Positions 53,445-64,000 of a DNA stretch of 64,000 nucleotides are shown here, piece after piece. The stretch's first letter is position 1, and each line of letters starts with the position of its first letter. The notes beneath the pieces are model-generated. The model worked only from the letters and a program-made list of their open reading frames with translations. It was not told the DNA's origin and did not search any database. The DNA comes from Zygaena filipendulae (Eukaryota; Arthropoda; Insecta; Lepidoptera; Zygaenidae). The stretch spans positions 8,042,501 through 8,106,500 of the forward strand of contig OU015672.1 in NCBI GenBank assembly GCA_907165275.2. The letters run 5' to 3'. The translations under genes and the position numbers were made by a program.

Positions 53445-53700
53445 CAATAATAATAATAATAATAAAATATCTTTATTTAAAGAAGAAACTATGCACTTGC
53501 TGACTTGCCTAGTTTTGCGTTAGTAGAATTAGCGATCAGTTTATACACCGCCGATCCATGTAGTTTATCAATACATAATGAACGTAATAATATCCTAGCT
53601 ACCTATGACTTAGATATTTTAAGTGCGCGGCAAAATGAATGGCTATTAGAGAAAGCTACGCACTTCCGTTTTTATAATAATTTATAAAAACAAATTTAGA
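53445..53700. repeat. Possible LINE 3' remnant with AAT repeat
   Basis: (AAT)n followed by AAAATATCTTTATTTAAAG resembles the reversed 3' tail of CR1-type LINEs (compare the ATT tail at 42341). The short open frame in 53505-53687 is not recognised. 52872-53440 is likely the 3' UTR and flank of the RTN4IP1-like gene, with no clear AATAAA close to the stop. 53700-54500 shows only AT-rich sequence. Confidence 0.35.
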
Positions 53701-54505
53701 AGGCAGGTCCTCTATCCTAGATTCTATGGAATTTGATAAAATACTACGTCATTGACTCATGGCCATAACTGCGAGGCACTGCACTTGACCAGTCCACACC
53801 TTACTCATATAAAATATACTCTATAGGTATATTAAGTACACCATAACTCAACGACTGAATAGAAAACAAAAATATATATTGCGAACATCACCGATGATAT
53901 ATCCCATCGAAACTATGATTCCTTTACGAACGAAATATATAAATAGTTTTGTATTAGAATATAATTATTTATTACAAGGTAATAAGTAAATATAAACGTT
54001 AAAAGTAGAAAAAAATGTAAATTAAGTAGGAACCTACACAATATTTAGTTAATCAGATAATTAATTGTACTGTAAATAATTTCTATTTCATAAGGAAAAC
54101 AAGAAATCTTTTTTTTTTTCTTCTACGGAATATTAAACTGATTTCAAGAGGTATTTTGGTATTATATACGTAGTTTACTTAATTAATTTATAGAATAGTC
54201 AAATTTGTTCAATTCTTCAAAATTTAAAGACCAAAGTCTACTTTAATTACTTAGTTTTAGGTATAAAATAATTAGGTATATTATTTAAGCTATTGGAACC
54301 TTTTTTTTTAATATTCTGTTGCTATGAAATTTATATCCCACTGTTGCTACTTAAAAAAAAAAATTGCAGTCGGCGAAAACCTAAATTGCAACAAAAACCC
54401 TCACTAACCAAAGTTCCTATTTTATTAATATAAAAGTAATAAAAACCCACTCACCGAAATCCTCTGTAGGTTATGTGAAATGTTAATTACACATAACCTA
54501 CAATT

Positions 54506-54739
54506 GGACATAGATAAGCAATAGTGTGTTAACCCACACTGGAGAAATTTTGAGTAAATCGTGTTTTTAAATTATAGCGCCATTTTCTGTCAACATTTTT
54601 TATGTTCAACATTTAGTTACATACTTAAACAATGTAATAAGGTAAACACACAATTAAAAAAGTTCCTTAACTCTCAATAAATCGTTCTGAATCAATAACT
54701 TAATTTTGTGGGTTAACATGTTATTGCTTATCTGCGTCC
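54506..54739. mobile_element. TIR element with 4-bp target duplication, copy 4 (intact, 234 bp)
   Basis: Starts GGACATAGATAAGCAATAGT and ends TATTGCTTATCTGCGTCC, with inner blocks GTTAACCCACACTGGAG and TTGTGGGTTAACATG. AATT flanks both sides (54502-54505 and 54740-54743). No coding capacity. Confidence 0.9.
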
Positions 54740-55194
54740 AATTAATCTTCTCACATAAATTACTGTGTAAAATACGAGCTGTAGGTAAGTTTTATTGTTT
54801 TGCAGAAGTATTAAACTACGGAACAAAAATATTATACTATAGGAAAGCGAATTGAAAAATGTGGGTTTTATTTATTTTACATAAGTATTTTTTTATGATA
54901 AAGTGTCACAAAAATTGTAAAATACACAAGAAAAATATTGTATTACGAATAAATGAAATAAAGGTGCTCATATTTAGATATTTTGTGTATCTCAATGATT
55001 TTAAAACCGCAAGAAATAACCATAATGTTAATGTTTAAGTATCTAAATGTTAATATTAAATATATAGATATCTGTTATGTAACGTGGTACTGATTTATTG
55101 AACTCCCAACGAATATCAGCTTCATATCTTTATAAATCAAAATCAATGTTTGTCCTCTGGGCTCTATGCGTTTCTAAATCATTAGTCCAAATGT

Positions 55195-55365
55195 GATGAA
55201 ACTGGCGGGAAATTCGCGCGGGTGAATCTCCGAATCGGTTGGACCAATTTTGACGGGACTTCCACTGCTAATTAGCTGATGTTATATGGAGTAAATTAGG
55301 CTACTTTGGAGTTCCTGCGGGAATTCCGAAACTCATGTGGGTGAAACCACGGGCCACAGTTAGTT
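55195..55365 (-). repeat. Short dispersed repeat, diverged
   Basis: Minus strand reads CTAACTGTGGCCCGTGGTTT, GAATTCCCGCAGGAACTCC and CAATTTTGG. A second GCGGGAAATTCGCGCGGGTG piece lies at its other end. Confidence 0.6.
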
Positions 55366-55499
55366 ATCAATAAAAGTATTTACCTATTATAAATTTTGGT
55401 ATTTCCCTTGTTTACAGAATTCTAACTGTTAAAAATTATATTTGTCATTATCAAAGGCTATTTTTGACTATTCTTTTTTTTCTAAATTCTATTGTCTTT

Positions 55500-55750
55500 C
55501 TGTTATATTATGTATAATAAAAATAAATTAGACATGTATATTTTGGTTTTTCAAGTTAATGAAAATATATTTGGATAAAGCGCATTAAAGTTTGGGCGTG
55601 GTAATTACGTCATATAACGTCATATTCGGGTAAAAACTGCACCTGCTTCGACACAACATACCTGTTATTTTTTGCTTACGTAAAAAAAGGAAAAATACGT
55701 GTCTAATATTTTTTAAGAATTTACAGGACGGACTAAAAATAACAATTTTT
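55500..55750 (-). mobile_element. CRE-bearing MITE, copy 10 (old)
   Basis: Keeps AAAGCGCATTAAAGTTTGGG, TTACGTAAAAAAAGGAAAAA, TACGTGTCTAATATTTTTTA and GGACGGACTAAAAATAAC. The CRE positions have decayed to ACGTCATA half sites. Confidence 0.65.
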
Positions 55751-55769
55751 TCATCTCACTAATGCATTT

Positions 55770-55880
55770 CAATTTAAATAACTTCAGAAAAAGAAAAATA
55801 CAACCGAAGTGACTGTACGGACTTAGCTTCCTTTGCCTTCCCCATTGGGGTAAATTTACCAAAAAAAAAAAAAATTCTGG
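55770..55880 (-). repeat. Fragment of the 620-bp TIR element family
   Basis: GCATTTCAATTTAAATAACT and TTCCCCATTGGGGTAAATTT match the middle of the elements at 34001 and 48108. Confidence 0.5.
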
Positions 55881-56162
55881 AAATAAGAAAATGGAATGAA
55901 AAATTCTCAGGAAAAATTAAACAACGACAAAGATTACAGAATGCACGTTTATTTCAAACCTCAACCTTACTATATCCGTACAACGAACCGGCTACACAAC
56001 ACCGCCATAACGCTAAATATACAAAATAAATAACAACATACGTAATTAGGTAATATATTTGAGTAACAATAGTTATAATAGTTTTATTCAATCTTCTATA
56101 GTCTATACAATATTGCCTTTTTTAACAACCGTCTGACGATCAATCCTCTTCCGCCACCAACA

Positions 56163-56282
56163 CAGCCCCCTTAGCCAAGTTGACATTCTATATTCGTTAA
56201 CGCATAGAAAACTTTGGAACAGATCGTCATGTAACCATTTTATTATTATTATAGATGATTGTCAACTTGGCTAAGGGGGCTG
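56163..56282. mobile_element. 120-bp MITE with 24-bp terminal inverted repeats
   Basis: CAGCCCCCTTAGCCAAGTTG at the left and CAACTTGGCTAAGGGGGCTG at the right pair exactly, with a few more bases matching inside. The 70-bp interior includes an ATT repeat. Single copy in this window. Confidence 0.85.
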
Positions 56283-56511
56283 AAGTTTATTACAATCATA
56301 CATCAAAACTTTGACTTCATACTTTGCATGTAAGGTCGAAATTTCAACAGACAAAATCTCAACCTTTTTTAATAATATGCAATACTGCAGCGCATTATCA
56401 TCCAAAAAAAAAACATTTACCCCATTTTACATTTCGTCTATCGATTTCTTTTCGAACGAAAGATCCCAGAAGTAAGTAAGTAACTTCAAAAACCCGACTT
56501 AGACCATATTT

Positions 56512-56748
56512 GGACATAGATAAGCAATAGTGTGTTAACCCACACTGGAGAAATTTTGAGTAAATCGTGTTTTAAAAGTAGGAGCGCCATTTTGTGTCAA
56601 CATTTTTTTATGTTCAGCATATTGTTACATATTTATACAATGTAATGAAGTAAACACATAATTAAAAAACGTTCTCTGACTCTCAATAAATCGTTCTGTA
56701 TCAATAACTTAATTTTGTGGGTTAACATGTTATTGCTTATCTGCGTCC
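56512..56748. mobile_element. TIR element with 4-bp target duplication, copy 5
   Basis: Same ends as the copy at 54506 (GGACATAGATAAGC / CTTATCTGCGTCC), 237 bp. Flanks ATTT and AGTT differ by one base, so the duplication has decayed or was imprecise. 56750-57755 shows no feature. Confidence 0.85.
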
Positions 56749-57756
56749 AGTTATTATGAAACCGCACCAACAAGAACTCTACCCACTACTACGGAACTCG
56801 ACCAAAAATAATAGAGTCGGTTCTGCTCTTTAGGGCTAAAATACCCTATATACCTAATCAAAGTTTCCTTTTTTTCCATTACTATAAATTAATTATTATA
56901 GAAAATTCGACTCGTCAATAACAGCTTTTGAATGACTAAATGCTATAATTTCGCCAATGATAAATCAATGTTAAATTCTGCAAGCTGCAAGCAAAACTTC
57001 TTAGCTGATTGCTTCAGTTTTAGAGATACGATGATGGCTCATGGCCCTAACCAGATAAGCTAGCAAAAATTGTCTTTCTCCACTCCAAAAGTTAGCGACA
57101 TGTTCTGCACATCGAAGTTCCATCCATTGTAATTTCAACTTTACCAAAAAGAAAATTAAGTCGAAATTTCAATGGATAAAGTTTTCTTTTTGGAAGATTT
57201 TTCAATAAATAACATAATATTGTATATATGATAGTAACAGTAGGTATGCCGTAATATATTTTATGCCATAAAAATGGTGGGAGTAAATTCCCAAATCTAT
57301 GTTATCTTTTAAAGATAAAAAGAAAAATATAGATTCTTAAATAAAGATTATTATTATTATTATCTGCTTCGACTTCCGAAATATTCGGTTGCAGTCTGGT
57401 AGGGGCCACCAAAATACCTTTTATAACTTTTGAAGCGCACACCAAAAAATTACAAAATGCTAAATTTCGTCAAATTTGCGAAATCTTTTCCTTATATACT
57501 TAGTCATTTGAAATCCACGCAAGTTGCCCTGCCAGGAAGCTCGACATAAGTACCTAAACAGCAAACTATTAATTGAGCTGTTATTGTAGTTAAATACATT
57601 TACGGAGATTCCATCATGAAAAAATAAATATTAGCAAAAGCGTAATTCCATGTTAACTACAACAAATTTATTGGAATGTAACAGTTCATTCGTAGAAAAA
57701 AATACTAGAAAATACCTACTTACATTGCATAATAACCAATAAAGAAATACATATAA

Positions 57757-57962
57757 AAAAACTAGCTGTTCCCCGCGTTAATTTCGGAGTTCCCGCGGGA
57801 ATTCCGGAACAAAAAGTACCCATGTCCTTCTTTGTACTCCTGACAATATGTGTGTAAAATTTCAGATCGGTTGAGCCGTTAAGCCGTGAAAGCGTAACAG
57901 ACAGACTGACAGACCGACAGAGAGACAGAGTTACTTTTGCATTTATAATATTAGTAGGGATA
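57757..57962 (+). repeat. Lepidopteran short dispersed repeat
   Basis: AACTAGCTGTTCCCCGCG, then GAGTTCCCGCGGGAATTCCG, a GACAGAC repeat, and TTTGCATTTATAATATTAGT at the end. A few bases of the CCCGCGGTTTCACCCGCG core are deleted. 57965-58500 shows nothing recognised. Confidence 0.8.
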
Positions 57963-58734
57963 ATGAGACATTATTTATATGGGAATTGATAAAATTGGAC
58001 TCTTTTTGGGTATATCAATGCCGATTTAACGTTACTTAAAAGATACAATAGGTAAAATGGCGACTGGACGCCGCCATATTTAATTTTATGTACATTACGT
58101 CATCACTTCTAAAAATTAAAAATTAGCGTCACTATTTAGAAGACAATCACAAAACATTCGGTAAAATTAGTAATATCTTTCATTATATTATGTTTATTTA
58201 TACATATAAAAAGTCGGCAAGACAAATTACATAGTCTTACTCTTTAAGAACAGAATTTTCTTTGCAGTAGGCATAGAGTATAGTGGGTATTAAATTGCAA
58301 TCTCACCAAATTTACGGGTCTATACCGCTAAACCAAAAATTCAACTAATTTTATTTGCGTATACTAATTATTTATTATTTAACTACATTACTACGCCGGC
58401 TGCTCCACGGAAAAACAATGCAACTGTAATTTTTTTAGAAATGAGTTTTTTGTTGAGTTTTATTAATATTATATCATACTATTCTGTAACTTTTACTGTA
58501 TAATGATGTGCTGGTAAATAAAAATTTTTTTTTTTTTTTTTTTGTTGAGTTCTGTTTTTGCCACTTTTCACGCATAACGGACGATGCTACATACTCACAA
58601 CCATCAAAAAGCTTTATTCTTAGAGAAATTAAAATTAGGGAAATCGTTAAACTTTCCGGTTTATTTTCAATAAAGTGATTTCCGGTTTTTTGCTCCTCCT
58701 GTAAAAGGACAATGCCAATCTTTGTATGCAGAGT

Positions 58735-61035
58735 GGACCAAGTGCTGCCCAGAATAAAGTCATAGTACATTATGTTCCTTAGGGTAGTAGTAGTCTGTAA
58801 AATAAAGCGCATCTAATTCTATCCCAGGAGTCGTGAAAAAAAAAGTTTTTGTCGAGATTTATTGGGAAACAATAAACTTGCATGGAAGGTAGACCAAGTG
58901 CTGCCCAGGATGTAGACATAGTACATTATGTTCCTTAGGGTAGTAGTAGTCTGTAAAATAAAGCGCATCTAATTCTATCCCAGGAGTCGTGAAAAAAAAA
59001 AGTTTTTGTTGAGATTTATCGGGAAACGATAAACTTGCATGGAAGGTAGACCAAGTGCTGCCCAAGATGTAGACATAGTACATTATGTTCCTTAGGGTAG
59101 TAGTAGTCTGTAAAATAAAGCGCATCTAATTCTATCCCAGGAGTCGTGAAAAAAAAAAGTTTTTGTTGAGATTTATCGGGAAACGATAAACTTGCATGGA
59201 AGGTAGACCAAGTGCTGCCCAGGATGTAGACATAGTACATTATGTTCCTAAGGGTAGTAGTAGTCTGTAAAATAAAGCGCATCTAATTCTAACCCAGGAG
59301 TCGTGAAAAAAAAAAGTTTTTGTTGAGATTTATCGGGAAACGATAAACTTGCATGGAAGGTAGACCAAGTGCTGCCCAGGATGTAGACATAGTACATTAT
59401 GTTCCTTAGGGTAGTAGTAGTCTGTAAAATAAAGCGCATCTAATTCTATCTCAGGAGTCGTGAAAAAAAAAAGTTTTTGTTGAGATTTATTGGGAAACGA
59501 TAAACTTGCATGGAAGGTAGACCAAGTGCTGCCCAGGATGTAGCCATAGTATATTATGTTCCTTAAGATAGTAGTAGTTCGTAAAATAAAGGGCGCCTAA
59601 TTCTATCCCAGGAGTCGTGAAAAAAAAAAGTTTTTGTTGAGATTTATCGGGAAACGATAAACTTGCATGGAAGGTAGACCAAGTGCTGCCCAGGATGTAG
59701 ACATAGTACATTATGTTCCTTAGGGTAGTAGTAGTCTGTAAAATAAAGCGCATCTAATTCTATCCCAGGAGTCGTGAAAAAAAAAAGTTTTTGTTGAGAT
59801 TTATCGGGAAACGATAAACTTGCATGGAAGGTAGACCAAGTGCTGCCCAGGATGTAGGCATAGTACATTATGTTCCTAAGGGTAGTAGTAGTCTGTAAAA
59901 TAAAGCGCATCTAATTCTAACCCAGGAGTCGTGAAAAAAAAAAGTTTTTGTTGAGATTTATCGGGAAACGATAAACTTGCATGGAAGGTAGACCAAGTGC
60001 TGCCCAGGATGTAGACATAGTACATTATGTTCCTTAGGGTAGTAGTAGTCTGTAAAATAAAGCGCATCTAATTCTATCCCAGGAGTCGTGAAAAAAAAAA
60101 GTTTTTGTTGAGATTTATTGGGAAACGATAAACTTGCATGGAAGGTAGACCAAGTGCTGCCCAGGATGTAGACATAGTACATTATGTTCCTTAGGATAGT
60201 AGTAGTTCGTAAAATAAAGGGCGCCTAATTCTATCCCAGGAGTCGTGAAAAAAAAAAAGTTTTTGTTGAGATTTATTGGGAAACAATAAACTTACATGGA
60301 AGGTAGACCAAGTGCTGCCCAGGATGTAGACATAGTACATTATGTTCCTTAGGGTAGTAGTAGTTTGTAAAATAAAGGGCGCCTAATTCTATTCCAGGAG
60401 TCGTAAAAAAAAAGTTTTTGTTGAGATTTATTGGGAAACCATAAACATTCATGGAAGGTGAACCAAGTGCTGCCCAGGATGTAGATATAGTACAATATGT
60501 TCCTAAGAGTAGTAGTAGTCAGTAAAATAAAGGGCGCCTAATTCTATCCTATGCGTCGTGAAAAAAAAAGTTTTTGTTGAGATTTATTGGGAAACCATAA
60601 ACATTCATGGAAGGTGGACCAAGTGCTGCCCAGGATGTAGACATATTACAATATGTTCCTAAGAGTAGTAGTAGTCAGTAAAATAAAGGGCGCCTAATTC
60701 TATCCTATGCGTCGTGAAAAAAAAAGTTTTTGTTGAGATTTATTGGGAAACCATAAACATTCATGGAAGGTGGACCAAGTGCTGCCCAGGACGTAGACAT
60801 AGTACAATATGTTCCTAAGAGTAGTAGTAGTCGGTAAAATAAAGGGCGCCTAATTCTATCCTATGCGTCGTGAAAAAAAAAAGTTTTTGTTGAGATTTAT
60901 TGGGAAACTATAAACATTCATGGAAGGTGGACCAAGTGCTGCCCAGGATGTAGACATAGTACAATATGTTCCTAAGAGTAGTAGTAGTCAGTAAAATAAA
61001 GCGCGTCTAATTCCATCCTAGGAGTCGTGGGAAAA
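58735..61035. repeat. 157-bp satellite array with higher-order structure
   Basis: About 15 head-to-tail units start AGTGCTGCCCAGGATGTAGA near 58741, 58897, 59054 and every 157 bp onwards. Each contains GTAAAATAAAGCGCATCTAA and CAGGAGTCGTGAAAA followed by GTTTTTGTTGAGATTTAT. Variant marks recur 628 bp (four units) apart: CTAACCCAGGAGTCG near 59288 and 59916, and GTAGTTCGTAAAATAAAGGG near 59573 and 60202. The last five or so units form a separate, more diverged subfamily (CCTATGCGTCG). Minus-strand reading frames of 60-90 aa through the array are repeat translation. Confidence 0.95.
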
Positions 61036-62450
61036 AAAGGTATTATTTATTGGGTAAAAATAAATACTTAATTACAATAACAATAAATAAATGCTTTTCC
61101 CGATGGAGGGATGTATATTTTTTCACCACATGCACTGTGATGAGCATAAACTGCTCAGCAACCACCTTAAAGTAATCGAATCGCAACTTGTGAAATACCT
61201 ATTATTGAGTAGTTCCGCTGGTCATCTGTTGTCGTCATCATTAGTTTCACTTCATCAAATGGTGCTTTCCGAAAGCAAATGCATGAAATATTCCAAAAAA
61301 TACCCAAAATTGGTAGGTGTGTCTATAATATTTGATAAGTTCCCTCCATTCCTCCAATATACCATCATCAGATCCTGACCTAATGACAGTGGTACCACCT
61401 CGGAAGTATACCCTTTCAACAAAAAAAAGAATTTTCCAAATCGGTCCAGTCGTCTTCGAATAATCGGGGAACATACATACTATATAAAACGTACAAACAA
61501 AACTGACGTTAATTTTTTTTCTCTGGGACCGATTTTGAAAAAAAAAATTTTTTTCAATATAAAGCAATGCAAGGAACTCAGTCAAGGTAGTCCTAATCCT
61601 GGGCAGCATTTGGTCCATACCCTGTCAATCTCCTTTATTCAGCTGCAATTACTTTGTTTTACTGACGGGCAGTCGTCGCGGACAGTACCATCTCAGCACA
61701 TAATATGATCAAAAGTCGAATTTAGTCGAGATGGTGTTCAGTTTACTCCAAGAAGACGGTTCATTCCAAAGGGGAGATTACTCCGAAGGAAGTGATTGAA
61801 AACCAGCTTGAAACCTAGGTCACTAGCAGCTTACGCTGAACCACTTCCTTTTGCCTATAATAATTGGCTAAGTTTCATATAATTTTTTTTGTACACCTTT
61901 CTGATGGCAACAAACAATTTTATTATTATTATTATTATTTTATTATTTGTGCTTAGAAAAAAAAAAGAAAAGAATTTGCTATCCCTAGTTTTGAAACTAC
62001 TGAATTCATAGACAACATTACTTCATGTTTCGTCGGTGAATTTGGCGCTCTTGCAAATTATACGGCGTGTTTAATAATCAATTAATCATTAGGTATAATT
62101 TTAAATGCATTTAAATAAATTAAAGTAAAAAAGATAACTCTTCATAAATACTTCTTATTAAGATATAAACGTTTGAATATTCATTAAAATAAATAGCTAA
62201 TTTTCATTAAACAAACAGCTTCACATTGAAAATTTGAATATCGGTTGGTTTCACAAGTGAATACATTTAAATTTATAAGTAACATTGCAATATTTACTAT
62301 ATAATGCGTCCAATAATATTTAATTTATTAAACATATTTATACTGATGTCATCTGTAAACAGAAAAAATAAAATTATGACACTGTAAGTTCGTATGCACC
62401 TCTGAAACTACTGAGATATAAAATAACCTACTCAATAAAAATACTTTATA
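61036..62450. other. Gene-poor flank of the satellite
   Basis: AT-rich with no supportable gene. CCTGGGCAGCATTTGGTCCA (about 61600) is an inverted, slightly mutated copy of the satellite core TGGACCAAGTGCTGCCCAGG. The array may therefore sit inside a larger element whose ends are inverted relative to each other. 61620-62450 shows nothing further. Confidence 0.5.
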
Positions 62451-62454
62451 AAAA

Positions 62455-62545
62455 TAAAAGTAGTTGCGCCCCGCTGTTTCACCCGCGTTAATTTCAGAGT
62501 TCCCGCGGGAATTCCGGGATAAAAAGTACCCTATGTGTTAAACTG
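62455..62545 (+). repeat. Short dispersed repeat, 5' fragment
   Basis: AGTTGCGCCCCGCTGTTTCA, GAGTTCCCGCGGGAATTCCG and AAAAAGTACCCTATGTG, then broken off. Confidence 0.65.
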
Positions 62546-62599
62546 ATATATAATCAAGGTTTTGACGTACATAAGATTTTATTTTATTTTATATTTGTA

Positions 62600-62847
62600 C
62601 TAGCTGTCCCCCGCGATTTCATCCGCGGTAATTTCGGAGTTCCCGCGGAGGTTGCGGGAAAAAAGTACTCTATGTCCTTCAGTTCCCGAGGGAATTCCGG
62701 GATAAAAACTATCCTATCTTTTAAGTTGGATCATATTATAAATGGGTGCAAAAATTTTAAATTTAATCAAAATCCGTTCAGTAGTTTCGGAGTCCATCGC
62801 GGACAAACAACGTGACACGTGATTTATATATATTAGATTAGATATTA
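62600..62847 (+). repeat. Short dispersed repeat, subfamily B
   Basis: CTAGCTGTCCCCCGCGATTT, GAGTTCCCGCGGAGGTTGCG and CTATCCTATCTTTTAAGTTG, ending ACGTGATTTATATATATTAG. Nearly identical to 24237-24472. Confidence 0.8.
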
Positions 62848-62961
62848 TGTGTTTATGTTATTGCATTTTTTAATATCATTAGGAAACGTGTTGTGCAGCT
62901 GCGCTCCCTCAAATAATATAGTTTTCTTCATGGTATTTATCTCACCTGATCCCACCGGCGG

Positions 62962-64000
62962 CTAGTACAGGAACAGCTCCGGGAAGTACTTGTTGTAGGC
63001 GGGCACGGCGCGGCAGGCGCGGCCCCCGCCCACCCCCGGCACCCCCGCCGCCCCCAGCGCCCCCGCCGCCCCCGCCGGGGAGCACGCCCCCGAGCCGGGT
63101 AGCAGCGGCTCCTCCGACAGCGAGCTGAACAACTCCTCGAGCTTCTCCTTCAGCTCGTACTGCGGACGTATGGAGATACAATGTCAAACATCTATCTATA
63201 CATATAAATAAAGTTGAAGTGCCTGTTTGTAATTCCAAATTAACAGCTTTTCTCTAAATGCATAATTATGAAAGTATGTACGGCACTGATATGAAAGAAC
63301 CAATTTTTAATTTTTTTCTCTGGCAGTCTGTCTGTTTGTTCCGGCTAATCTCTGGCCTGTGTTCAGCTGCTGTGGACGTTCGGACTTTCGGTTGATATTG
63401 TGATGTGATGAAAACACACTGTCCACTATCAGAAACAGGTGGTGTGTTGTGAGTGGTTATTATCTCGGGCTGTATGAGGGTGGTGTATGGTGGTGATGAT
63501 GGCGATGGTGGTGTATGGTGGTGATGATGGCGATGGTGGTGTATGGTGGTGATGATGGCGATGGTGGTGTATGGTGGTGATGATGGCGATGGTGGTGTAT
63601 GGTGGTGATGATGGTGGTGTATGGTGGTGATGATGGCGATAGTGATGTATGGTGGTGATGATGGCGATGGTGATGTATGGTGGTGATGATAACGATGGTG
63701 GTGATGATGGTGATGGTGGTGTATGGTGGTGATGATGATGGTGATGGTGGTGTATGATGGTGATGGTGGTGATGATGGTGATGGTGGTGTACGGTGATGG
63801 GTGGTAATGGTGACGGTGTCGGGTAGTGATGGTGACGGGTGGTAGTTATTACCTTGGGCTGCGTGAGGTGCAGCAGGTGGTCGAAGGGCGCGGTGCGGAA
63901 GGCGCTGTTGAGCGAGACGCGGCGGCGCTCCTCCTCGCGGCGCTCCGCCTCGCCGGGGCCGGCAGCGGCGCGCCGCAGCGCCTCCAGCGACACGCACTCG
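62962..64000 (-). CDS. Unrecognised protein, last two exons
   Basis: Minus-strand exons are 64000 (window edge) to 63853 and 63159 to 62962 (stop TAG). The donor CCCAAG|GTAATA and acceptor CCGCAG|TACGAG join in phase 0. The visible 115 or so residues read ECVSLEALRRAAAGPGEAER, a basic EERRRVSLNSAFRTAPFDHL, LHLTQPKYELKEKLEELFSS, a Gly/Ala/Pro-rich linker (about 30 residues), and end AYNKYFPELFLY. The repeated Leu spacing in KYELKEKLEELFSSL suggests an amphipathic helix. Coding GC is very high. I do not recognise the family. A further GT (CAG|GTGAGA, 62946) after the stop hints at a spliced 3' UTR. Confidence 0.7.
63470..63800. repeat. GGTGAT-type minisatellite in the last intron
   Basis: Repeats of GGTGGTGATGATGGCGATGG TGGTGTAT-like units (about 30 bp), shading into GATGGT triplets. 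His-rich minus-strand frames across it are repeat translation, not protein. Confidence 0.9.

Noticed and set aside
58474..60182. Repeated minus-strand frames of 60-112 aa starting MRFILQTT
   Set aside because: The same peptide recurs because the DNA is a 157-bp satellite whose unit is not a multiple of three; frames end at unit borders.
63266..63997. Long His/Pro/Thr-rich minus-strand frames
   Set aside because: Most of the length is translation of the GGTGAT minisatellite in the intron. Only the part beyond the donor at 63853 is real exon.

Overview
The window is eukaryotic, almost certainly from a moth or butterfly (Lepidoptera). It has GT-AG intron-split genes, AT-rich introns and intergenic DNA, and a very dense load of short repeats. 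The commonest repeat has a CCCGCGGTTTCACCCGCG core and a TATAATATTAGTA end, and is typical of lepidopteran genomes. Five host genes could be read by joining exons by eye; in each the phases match at every junction. (1) 2025-4005, +: the last three exons of a fatty acid transport protein (FATP/SLC27). (2) 9939-15970, +: a complete par-6 polarity gene, 7 exons, 332 aa, with PB1, semi-CRIB and PDZ regions. (3) 22162-52871, +: a 12-exon, 485-aa medium-chain dehydrogenase/reductase of the RTN4IP1 type, with an unusual helical N-terminal extension and one predicted membrane segment. (4) 29353-37222, -: a complete six-exon glycoside hydrolase family 1 gene (507 aa, signal peptide, both catalytic Glu) nested antisense in the 12.8-kb intron 4 of gene 3. 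(5) 62962 to past the window end, -: the last two exons of a gene I do not recognise.

Layout: 1-1700 holds the 3' part of a non-LTR retrotransposon. 2.0-4.6 kb is FATP, with a 17-bp minisatellite directly after an exon. 4.6-9.9 kb is repeat-rich intergenic DNA with nested insertions and a perfect 167-bp inverted repeat. 9.9-21.4 kb is par-6, probably including a long and mostly repeat-poor 3' UTR. 22-53 kb is the RTN4IP1-like gene. Its introns hold the GH1 gene, a near-complete CR1-like LINE (42.3-47.4 kb, minus), a palindromic transposon with transposase-like reading frames (30.2-32.0 kb), several fold-back elements, and a 1-kb GC-rich array that repeats the end of an exon together with its splice donor 13 times. 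53-62 kb is gene-poor and carries terminal-inverted-repeat elements and a 157-bp satellite (58.7-61.0 kb). The window ends in gene 5.

Of the mobile DNA, three small inverted-repeat families stand out. One of about 300 bp (ten copies) carries palindromic TGACGTCA sites and appears to duplicate AT on insertion. One of about 240 bp (five copies) shows 4-bp A/T duplications. One of about 620 bp (two long copies plus fragments) ends in CAATAGGGTACTTGCA. Two inverted-repeat elements show tandem amplification of one terminal arm. Host genes and repeats interact physically: a CRE-bearing element ends about 15 bp before a par-6 acceptor, another lies just past the par-6 stop codon, and a third lies upstream of an FATP exon. 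All family assignments were made by reading translated motifs, without database searches.
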